Origin: Dietzia lutea
GTDB taxonomy: Bacteria > Actinomycetota > Actinomycetes > Mycobacteriales > Mycobacteriaceae
DNA length: 64,000 nucleotides
NCBI RefSeq assembly: GCF_003096075.1
Contig: NZ_CP015449.1
Span: forward strand, 434,001-498,000
Direction of reading: 5' to 3'
Position numbers and translations under genes: made by a program. Positions 58,729 through 64,000 of the stretch are shown one piece after another; positions within the stretch are counted from its first letter, which is position 1, and each line of letters opens with the position of its first letter. The notes beneath the pieces are model-generated. The model worked only from the letters and a program-made list of their open reading frames with translations, did not search any database and was not told where the DNA came from.

Positions 58729-59340
58729 GTGAACGCTTCTCAGACGCCCTCTTCGCAGCCCGAAGCGCCGCGCGCCTCGGCTCCCTGCATGTACACGTGG
58801 ATCTCCGAGACCGGCAGGGTGATCGAGCAGGTCAGAGTCGTCCCCAGAGGTGATTCCGCGCGCGCCCGTGGGCGGATCGTCTCCGCCGCGCATCCCGAGC
58901 ACGCGGCATTCACGGTCGAGTATGACGCGGAGATCGGCTCGAATCGTGCGCTGCGCCGGGTCGGGCTGACGGTGAGCACTGAGGAGTACGAGCGTTCCAT
59001 CGACCTGGCCTGCGACGACGAGGGCTCCTGGCTCCTCGACGATCCGAGCGGTACCCGGTCCCGCGTCGGCGGCGACGGCGTGGTCGACGTGGACGTCACC
59101 CACAGCCTGTTCTTCGCCAGCGTCATGATCCGCCGCCTCGGGCTGCACGCGCAGCCCGGGTCGGCGGAGACGCGCGTGCTGTCGGTGGATTTCATGGCGC
59201 TCGACGTCACCGAGGACACCGTCACGATGTCCAGCGACGACGAGCAGGTCCACGGCATCACGGCGACCGCCTCGACCAGCGCGACCGTCGACACCGACGG
59301 CATGATCATCGACGTGCCGGGCCTCAGCCGACGGGCCTGA
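58729..59340 (+). CDS. Putative glycolipid-binding family protein
   Basis: A 203-aa soluble protein resembling the putative glycolipid-binding family (PF06475): V-G-L-T-V-S-T-E-E-Y-E-R-S-I-D-L-A-C-D-D-E-G-S-W read as a spaced pattern near 78-101, then D-V-D-V-T-H-S-L-F-F-A-S-V-M-I-R-R-L-G-L near 119-138. The family has a beta-rich fold and no proven enzymatic role. GTG 58729 is chosen because a TACCGT box ends 7 bases before it. The C-terminus ends V-P-G-L-S-R-R-A. It converges with tyrA, 4 bases apart. Confidence 0.75.
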   Translation: MNASQTPSSQPEAPRASAPCMYTWISETGRVIEQVRVVPRGDSARARGRIVSAAHPEHAAFTVEYDAEIGSNRALRRVGLTVSTEEYERSIDLACDDEGSWLLDDPSGTRSRVGGDGVVDVDVTHSLFFASVMIRRLGLHAQPGSAETRVLSVDFMALDVTEDTVTMSSDDEQVHGITATASTSATVDTDGMIIDVPGLSRRA

Positions 59341-59344
59341 ACAC

Positions 59345-60331
59345 TCAGTTGTCGGGCCTGAACGGCCTGCCGCCGGGCCTGACGCCGGGCCTGACCTCCC
59401 GGCCCGCCGCCCCCGCCGCGCGTAGCTCCTCGAGCCACCCCGCGGCGCCCGGCGTGATCTCCACCGGCGCCCCGGCCCCGCCTGTCCCGGCCCGCGCCTC
59501 CTCGTAGGCGCGCCGCGCGCGGTGCCCGTCGTCGACGAGCGGTCCCAGCGTTCCCCGCTCGGCCAGCGACGCCCGCGCGTCCCGCAGGTCGGCCAGGCAG
59601 TCGTCCAGCACGTCCAGCAGCGCGTCCCGGTTGGGCTCGCAGATGGCCCGCACCAGGTCGGGGGCCGTCCCCGCGACGCGGGTGCCGTCGCGGAACGACC
59701 CGGCCGCCAGCGCGAGCGCGAGATCCCCGCCGCGCCCGCCCGCCAGTGCGAGGGCTTCGGCGAGGACGTGGCCGAGATGGGAGATTCGGGCGACCGCCGC
59801 GTCGTGCTCGGCCGACGTCGCCGAAAGGATCCGCGCACCGCTGTCCAGCGCGAGCCGCGCGACCCGCGCCCAGGTGTCGGGGTCGGCTCCATCGTCGGCG
59901 GCGACGAGCCACGTGGCGCCGCGGAACAGGTCCGGGTCGGTGGCGGCCCAGCCGGAGTGGGCGGTGCCGGCCATGGGGTGTCCGCCCACGAACCGCGCCC
60001 CGAGACCGTGCCGCCGCACCGCGTCGAGGACGGGCCCCTTGACGCTGATGACGTCGGTGAGGGCGACGCCGGGTGCGTGCTCGGCCACCGCGCCCAGGAC
60101 CGCGTCGAGGGCGGGGAGGGGGACGGCGACGACGACGAGGGCATCGGCCTGCCGGGCCCGGCGGAGCGTGTCGTGCAGGTCGGTGGTGACCGCGAAACCT
60201 GCGGCGGTGGCGGCCTCGGCGCCTGCGGCGGAACGGTTCCATCCGAAGGCCCGTTCGGGGCCGAGGGCCCGCATCAGCGAACCGCCGATCAGACCCGCCC
60301 CGAGCACACACACGTCCGCCGTCACCGTCAC
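59345..60331 (-). CDS. tyrA: Prephenate dehydrogenase TyrA
   Basis: NAD(P)-dependent prephenate dehydrogenase for tyrosine synthesis, 328 aa. The Rossmann motif G-A-G-L-I-G-G-S-L is at 11-19; D-V-I-S-V-K-G near 93-99 and the active-site H-P-M-A-G-T-A-H-S-G near 118-127 are classic. An R-P-G-repeat tail (G-V-R-P-G-G-R-P-F-R-P-D-N) ends the protein. No ACT domain is seen. The GTG at 60331 is 36 bases from the divergent tadA-partner ATG. In mycobacteria tyrA is also next to the tadA pair. Its product is the substrate for the aromatic aminotransferase at 44228. Confidence 0.93.
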   Translation of the reverse strand: MTVTADVCVLGAGLIGGSLMRALGPERAFGWNRSAAGAEAATAAGFAVTTDLHDTLRRARQADALVVVAVPLPALDAVLGAVAEHAPGVALTDVISVKGPVLDAVRRHGLGARFVGGHPMAGTAHSGWAATDPDLFRGATWLVAADDGADPDTWARVARLALDSGARILSATSAEHDAAVARISHLGHVLAEALALAGGRGGDLALALAAGSFRDGTRVAGTAPDLVRAICEPNRDALLDVLDDCLADLRDARASLAERGTLGPLVDDGHRARRAYEEARAGTGGAGAPVEITPGAAGWLEELRAAGAAGREVRPGVRPGGRPFRPDN

Positions 60332-60354
60332 CTGACAAGGTTCTCACAGCAGAC

Positions 60355-60360
60355 TACGGT
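60355..60360 (+). promoter_or_regulatory. -10 box of the tadA operon
   Basis: TACGGT followed by 7 bases and the ATG at 60368; leaderless arrangement. Confidence 0.65.
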
Positions 60361-60367
60361 TGAGCCC

Positions 60368-60895
60368 ATGGCCAGCAGCTCTGACCGACACGCCCGCGAC
60401 TCCGACGACGACTCGGTGACCGGCATCGCGCTCGGGGTGGTGCAGGACGGCGGGTCGTGGCAGGTCATGCGGCTGGACGACGCCGCGCTGACGAGTCTCG
60501 ACGACGCCGCGCGGCAGGTCCGGGCGCTGCGGGCGGAGGGGCCGTCGTTCGGGCTGGTGGACGTGGACCACGAGTTCTTCGTGATCCTGCGCCCGGGGCC
60601 GTCCGGCATGCGGCTCATGCTCTCCGACGCCACGGCGTCGCTGGACTACGACCTCGCCGCCGACGTGCTCGACGAGCTCAACGTGGACGTGCCCGACATG
60701 ACCGACGAGGAGCTCGAGGACACCGATCCCTGGGGCGAGGGCGACATGGCGATCCTCGAGGACATGGGCCTGCCGGCCGGGGTGCTGGAGATCATCGTCT
60801 CCGAGGTGGATCTGTACGCCGACGAGCAGTTGCAGTCCGTGGCCGAGCGGATGGGGTTCGGCGACGAGTTCGAGCGGCACCTGCCCGACTCGTGA
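60368..60895 (+). CDS. TadA-associated protein (TIGR03941-like)
   Basis: A 175-aa acidic protein of the actinobacterial tRNA-adenosine-deaminase-associated family. Features are G-I-A-L-G-V-V-Q-D-G-G-S-W-Q-V-M near 19-34, H-E-F-F-V-I-L-R near 68-75 and an Asp/Glu-rich C-terminal half. Its biochemical role is unknown, but it is almost always encoded just before tadA, as here, where the stop and the tadA GTG overlap by 4 bases (GTGA). The ATG at 60368 follows TACGGT by 7 bases. Confidence 0.88.
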   Translation: MASSSDRHARDSDDDSVTGIALGVVQDGGSWQVMRLDDAALTSLDDAARQVRALRAEGPSFGLVDVDHEFFVILRPGPSGMRLMLSDATASLDYDLAADVLDELNVDVPDMTDEELEDTDPWGEGDMAILEDMGLPAGVLEIIVSEVDLYADEQLQSVAERMGFGDEFERHLPDS

Positions 60896-61353
60896 GGGCG
60901 CACCGGGCGAACGAGGCCCTCGTACGCCGAGCGCTGGCCGTCGCCGCGGGGACCCCGCCCGAGGACGTGCCCGTCGGCGCTGTGGTCCTCGGGCCGGACG
61001 GCTCCGAGCTGGCCGCCGCCACCAATCGCAGGGAGACCGACGGCGACCCGTTCGCCCACGCCGAGGTGCTCGCGCTGCGCGAGGCCGCGCGGGTGCTCGG
61101 CGACGGCTGGCGGCTGGAGGAGTGCACCCTCGTGGTGACGCTCGAGCCCTGCACGATGTGCGCGGGGGCGGCGGTCGCGGCGCGGGTGGGCCGGATCGTG
61201 TTCGGGGCGTGGGAGCCGCGCACAGGGGCCTGCGGTTCGCTGTGGGACGTCGTGCGCGACCGGCGACTGGTGCATCGGCCCGAGGTGTACGGCGGCGTGC
61301 TGGAGGACGAGTGCGCGGCTGTTCTCGAGGGCTTCTTCCGCGCCCGGCGCTGA
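60892..61353 (+). CDS. tadA: tRNA(adenine34) deaminase TadA
   Basis: TadA converts A34 of tRNA-Arg(ACG) to inosine, so that one tRNA reads CGU, CGC and CGA; the substrate tRNA is encoded in this window at 45535. It is 153 aa with the zinc/catalytic set H56-A-E58 and P-C87-T-M-C90, plus N-x-x-E-T near 45-49. GTG 60892 overlaps the upstream gene by 4 bases, so translation is coupled. A tRNA-Ser gene and csbD follow downstream. Confidence 0.94.
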   Translation: MRAHRANEALVRRALAVAAGTPPEDVPVGAVVLGPDGSELAAATNRRETDGDPFAHAEVLALREAARVLGDGWRLEECTLVVTLEPCTMCAGAAVAARVGRIVFGAWEPRTGACGSLWDVVRDRRLVHRPEVYGGVLEDECAAVLEGFFRARR

Positions 61354-61446
61354 CGCCGGCCCGCCCCGCCCGGCGCTGAATTCGCCCGCCCCGCCCGGTG
61401 ATCCGATCGTGACCCGCGCGCGGTGGAGGGCCCGGCCGGGTCTCCG

Positions 61447-61452
61447 TACGGT
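61447..61452 (+). promoter_or_regulatory. -10 box of the csbD-like gene
   Basis: TACGGT 50 bases before the ATG at 61503; this mRNA has a normal leader with GAGGAG. Confidence 0.5.
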
Positions 61453-61502
61453 GGGTCGTGAGAGGCGTCGGGCCCCGGCGCCGCGATCGAGAGGAGTGCC
61501 AC

Positions 61503-61706
61503 ATGGGAGTGGGAGACAAGTTCTCGAACAAGGCCGAGGAGCTGGGTGGCCGCGCCAAGGAGTCGGCGGGCGCCGCGACGGGCGACCGTGATCTGCAGGC
61601 CGAGGGCCAGGCCGACCAGGGCGAGGCGGGCCTGAAGCAGGGCGCCGAGAAGCTCAAGGACAAGGCCAACGAGGCCGCCGGCAAGCTCACCGGCAACGAC
61701 AAGTGA
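61503..61706 (+). CDS. CsbD-family stress protein
   Basis: A 67-aa hydrophilic protein of the CsbD family, abundant in bacteria under general stress; function unknown, probably natively flexible. The pattern K-A-E-E-L-G-G-R-A-K-E-S-A-G, Q-A-E-G-Q-A-D-Q and K-D-K-A-N-E-A-A-G-K-L-T-G is diagnostic. ATG 61503 has GAGGAG 6 bases upstream and a TACGGT -10 box at 61447. Confidence 0.92.
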   Translation: MGVGDKFSNKAEELGGRAKESAGAATGDRDLQAEGQADQGEAGLKQGAEKLKDKANEAAGKLTGNDK

Positions 61707-61739
61707 GCGCGTGCCCGCGCCGCCTCCGGCGGGGCGGGC

Positions 61740-61776
61740 CCCGGTCGCCCGGGAGGGCGGGGAGCGCCGATTTTTC
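61740..61776 (+). terminator. Possible terminator after csbD
   Basis: A short GC stem CGCCC/GGGCG (61746-61750 with 61755-61759) extended by flanking C/G pairs is followed 8 bases after the stem extension by TTTTTCTC at 61771-61778. The T-run may instead belong to the tRNA promoter. Confidence 0.4.
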
Positions 61777-61801
61777 TCTGCGGGCCCTCGTGCAGTAGCC
61801 T
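61773..61801 (+). promoter_or_regulatory. Promoter of the tRNA-Ser(CGA) gene
   Basis: -35 TTTCTC (61773-61778), 17-base spacer, -10 TAGCCT (61796-61801), with the mature tRNA starting 8 bases later. Confidence 0.55.
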
Positions 61802-61808
61802 GATCGGC

Positions 61809-61899
61809 GGTGGCGTGTCCGAGCGGCCGAAGGTGCAGCACTCGAAATGCTGTGTTGGGTAACCCCCAACCGTGGGTTCAAATCCCACCGCCACCGCCA
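61809..61899 (+). tRNA. tRNA-Ser (anticodon CGA)
   Basis: Acceptor arms GGTGGCG (61809-61815) and CGCCACC (61889-61895), G discriminator, encoded CCA (61897-61899). Anticodon stem CAGCA/TGCTG encloses CTCGAAA with CGA at 61843-61845. A long class II variable arm and GGTTCAAATCC are present. Confidence 0.97.
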
Positions 61900-61903
61900 C
61901 GGG

Positions 61904-61939
61904 GAGAGCCCCGGATCTCGAGAGAGGTCCGGGGCTCTC
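61904..61939 (+). terminator. Terminator after tRNA-Ser(CGA)
   Basis: Perfect 12-bp stem, GAGAGCCCCGGA (61904-61915) with its complement at 61928-61939 and a 12-base loop, followed by GCCATTTCC. Confidence 0.75.
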
Positions 61940-62282
61940 GCCATTTCCGCTCGGGCGCCCGACCGGGCCCGGCCCGCGCTGACTGTCCGCTCCCGCGGCT
62001 GGCGTCTCGCTCCCCGCTATGGCGCCTCGCCCCCGGCCGCGCCCCCAACAGCCGCTCCCGGCCCTGGCGTCTCGCTCCTGTGCCTGCCCGCGCCGACTGC
62101 TCCCGCCCCTCGCCATGGCGTCTGGCCCGCCCCGCGGTACGCGCGAGACGCCATGCCGAGGGGCGGCTGTGGAAAGGGATGCGGGTGCGGGTGGGCGGGG
62201 TGCGGGTGGGAAGCGCGTGAGCGAGCGCTCGCGGTGGGCTGGGTGTGCGGGGTGCGCGGGCGTACCGAGGCTGCGGGCGGGG
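61940..62282. other. Intergenic stretch after tRNA-Ser(CGA)
   Basis: 343 bases without a convincing gene. It contains several copies of a GGCGTCTCGC-like word (near 61999, 62020, 62064 and 62117) and a long inverted repeat at 62104-62165. Open frames across it are Ala/Pro/Arg-rich and look like composition artefacts. Confidence 0.5.
62104..62165. repeat. 20-bp near-perfect inverted repeat
   Basis: Arms 62104-62123 and 62146-62165 are complementary at 19 of 20 positions, with a 22-base loop. The arms contain CATGGCGTCT, the word repeated nearby in direct orientation. It lies between tRNA-Ser and the convergent tetR gene and could end transcription from either side. Confidence 0.75.
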
Positions 62283-62912
62283 TCAGGCGGGGTTGGCGCC
62301 AGTGCCGTTGCCGGTGCAGGTGACGTCGTCGATGAAGTCCGGGAGCGACACGACCGCGTTGAGCGTCGACAGCGCCGAATCGATGACCGCCGCCTGCGGC
62401 AGCCCGGACTCCTCGCCCAGCAGCGCGAGCTCCTCGACCCCCGCGAGCCAGGCGCGCGTCAGCACCAGCGCCATCGGGCCCGCCCCGTCCACCCCGATGC
62501 TGTCGAGGATCCGCAGGCTGATCGTGCGATGCATGCCGTCGACGACCTGCTCCAACGCGGGGTCGACCGCCCGGCCCGAGCGCAGGACCGCCACGTAGTT
62601 GTCGCGCCGACGCTGGATGTAGCGGACCAGCGCCGTGACGATCGCGCGGGTGCAGTCCTCCGCGCTCGTGCCCTCCGGGACCTCCGTCAGCGACAGCACG
62701 TGATCGGCCGCCGCCCGGACGACCGCCGTGAGGTAGTCCAGCTTGGTAGGGAAGTAATGGAACAGCAGGCTGCGGGACACTCCGGCCCGCTCCGCCACGT
62801 CGTCCAGGGACAGGGCGTGGAAAGGCACCGTCTCCAGCAGCCGGATCCCCAACACGACCAGTTGCGAACGGCGCTCCTGCTTGGAGAGCCGTCGTCCTCC
62901 TGTTGCGGTCAT
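62283..62912 (-). CDS. TetR-family transcriptional regulator
   Basis: A 209-aa TetR-type regulator. The N-terminal helix-turn-helix is at about 12-58: L-S-L-D-D-V-A-E-R-A-G-V-S-R-S-L-L-F-H-Y-F-P-T-K is the classic pattern. The C-terminal domain, with A-W-L-A-G-V-E-E-L, is typical of the group that senses hydrophobic ligands. ATG 62912 has GAGGTG 4 bases upstream; an in-frame ATG at 62936 is less likely. It diverges from tgt across 136 bases. Target and ligand are unknown. Confidence 0.88.
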   Translation of the reverse strand: MTATGGRRLSKQERRSQLVVLGIRLLETVPFHALSLDDVAERAGVSRSLLFHYFPTKLDYLTAVVRAAADHVLSLTEVPEGTSAEDCTRAIVTALVRYIQRRRDNYVAVLRSGRAVDPALEQVVDGMHRTISLRILDSIGVDGAGPMALVLTRAWLAGVEELALLGEESGLPQAAVIDSALSTLNAVVSLPDFIDDVTCTGNGTGANPA

Positions 62913-63048
62913 GGCACACCTCGTCGTCGTACTCATCGACGCGCGCGTCGCGCCCCCCGGCGCCGACACCCACGTCCCCCCGGCCGACGCACAGCTCCAT
63001 CTTAGGGTCACGTCCACGATCACGGACCGACATGCCACGATGGAGTGA

Positions 63049-64000
63049 TGCCCGACAGCGCCACGCCCGACACCCGCCCCACCACCTTCGACGTGGGGGA
63101 GCGGATGGTTCTCGACGGCACCGCCGGCGGGCGCACCGGCGTCATCCACACGCCCCACGGCGACATCGCCACCCCGGCGTTCATCCCCGTGGGCACCAAG
63201 GCGACGGTCAAGACCCTCACGCCCGATCAGGTCCGCTCGACCGGCGCCCAGGCCGTGCTGGCCAACGCCTACCACCTGTATCTGCAGCCCGGGCACGAGA
63301 TCGTCGACGCGGCCGGCGGGGTCGGCGAGTTCATGCGCTGGGACGGCCCCACCTACACCGACTCCGGCGGGTTCCAGGTGATGAGCCTGGGCGTGGGATT
63401 CAAGAAGGTCATCGAGATGAGCGCGGGCACCAAGGCCGCCCCCGACGACTCGGCGACCAACAAGGGGCAGGGGCGGCTCGCGAAGGTCGACGAGGACGGC
63501 GTCACCTTCACCTCGCACCTCGACGGCTCGCGGCATCGCTTCTCGCCCGAGGTGTCGATGCGGATCCAGCACTCGCTGGGGGCCGACATCATCTTCGCCT
63601 TCGACGAGCTCACCACCCTCATGAACACCCGCCGGTACCAGGAGAACTCGGTGGAGCGGACCCGCCGGTGGGCGCAGCGCTGCCTCGACGAGCACGAGCG
63701 GCTGTCGACCGAGCGGACGCACCGGCCGGGGCAGTCGCTGTGGGGCGTCGTGCAGGGCGCGCAGTTCGAGGACCTGCGACGGCAGGCCGTGCGCGGACTC
63801 GTGGAGATGAGCGAGCGGGCCGAAGAGCAGGGTCGGCGCGGTTTCGGCGGCTACGGCATCGGCGGCGCGCTGGAGAAGGAGAACCTCGGCACGATCGTGG
63901 GCTGGTGCACCGAGGAGCTGCCCGAGGACCGGCCGCGGCACCTGCTGGGCATCAGCGAACCCGACGACATCTTCACCGCCGTGGAGAACGGCGCCGACAC
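63049..64000 (+). CDS. tgt: Queuine tRNA-ribosyltransferase Tgt (3' end outside window)
   Basis: Tgt swaps guanine 34 of GUN-anticodon tRNAs for a 7-deazaguanine base. The visible 317 residues include the TIM-barrel substrate motifs A-N-A-Y-H-L-Y-L-Q-P-G (about 70-80), T-D-S-G-G-F-Q near 103-109 with the catalytic-site aspartate, A-F-D-E near 184-187, W-G-V-V-Q-G near 229-234 and G-I-G-G-A-L near 266-271. The nucleophile aspartate and zinc site lie beyond the window. A longer loop between S-L-G and S-P-E-V-S-M-R (about 111-167) is an insertion relative to the Zymomonas enzyme. ATG 63049 has TGGAGTG just upstream. No queuosine-synthesis gene is in view, so it may use salvaged base. Confidence 0.92.

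Noticed and set aside
57363-59340. P450 and glycolipid-binding-like genes as an operon with the ferredoxin
   Set aside because: The ferredoxin gene is 36 kb away and the two genes here each have their own -10 box at the start codon.

Overview
The window comes from a high-GC actinobacterium of the mycolic-acid group (Mycobacteriales). It carries the core arabinogalactan genes dprE1, dprE2, aftA, two emb-type arabinosyltransferases, a gtrA-like gene, glfT2, glfT1 and the wzm/wzt galactan exporter, a complete yrbE-mce operon, and many genes with a TANNNT -10 box only 6-9 bases before the start codon. A Dietzia-like genus fits the overall gene set, but that is a guess. The gene content resembles the M. 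tuberculosis segment from about Rv3750 to Rv3808 (tyrA, tadA and its partner, hisC2/pat, a 13E12 protein, wzt-glfT1-wzm, the dprE-emb cluster, glfT2), much rearranged.

Layout. 1-9648 (minus): dprE1-dprE2-aftA-emb-emb, nearly gapless; it makes decaprenyl-phospho-arabinose and builds the arabinan. 9649-12196: a tandem-repeat intergenic stretch, a secreted lipase and a 60-aa basic peptide gene. 12197-16753 (plus): gtrA-like, a large GT-C-type membrane protein and glfT2. 16812-22181: CAAX protease, ion channel, DUF559-like protein, TerC, DUF4442 thioesterase, ferredoxin and a DinB-like protein. 22304-24989 (minus): wzm-wzt-glfT1. 25056-31589: oxidoreductases, a pyruvyltransferase, a nitronate monooxygenase/PadR pair with a perfect operator, and a flavin monooxygenase preceded by a TPP riboswitch. 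31707-32785: tRNA-Ser(UGA) and a lipoprotein esterase. 32963-42213 (minus): tetR-yrbEA-yrbEB-mceABCDEF-mas operon. 42365-45286 (minus): a 5'-nucleotidase-like protein with lost metal ligands, and an aromatic aminotransferase. 45391-49891: tRNA-Ser(GCU), tRNA-Arg(ACG), a strong terminator, a secreted protein, a padR/HAAS membrane pair and an SOS-box-controlled DUF222-HNH protein. 50028-61706: EamA transporter, DUF2339 protein, GH65 phosphorylase-type enzyme with a CRP/GlxR-like site, P450, glycolipid-binding-like protein, tyrA, the tadA pair and CsbD. 61809-64000: tRNA-Ser(CGA), a TetR regulator and the start of tgt.

How the genes work together. The galactan is begun by GlfT1, extended by GlfT2 and exported by Wzm/Wzt. 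AftA and the Emb enzymes then add arabinose from the donor made by DprE1/DprE2. The mce operon is a separate envelope lipid importer. Regulatory logic is unusually readable here: two PadR-type genes with long perfect palindromes at their promoters, a LexA box on the HNH gene, a TPP aptamer whose 3' strand contains the ribosome binding site of a monooxygenase, and a CRP-like site before the GH65 gene. Functions are read from motifs and family knowledge; no database search was possible.
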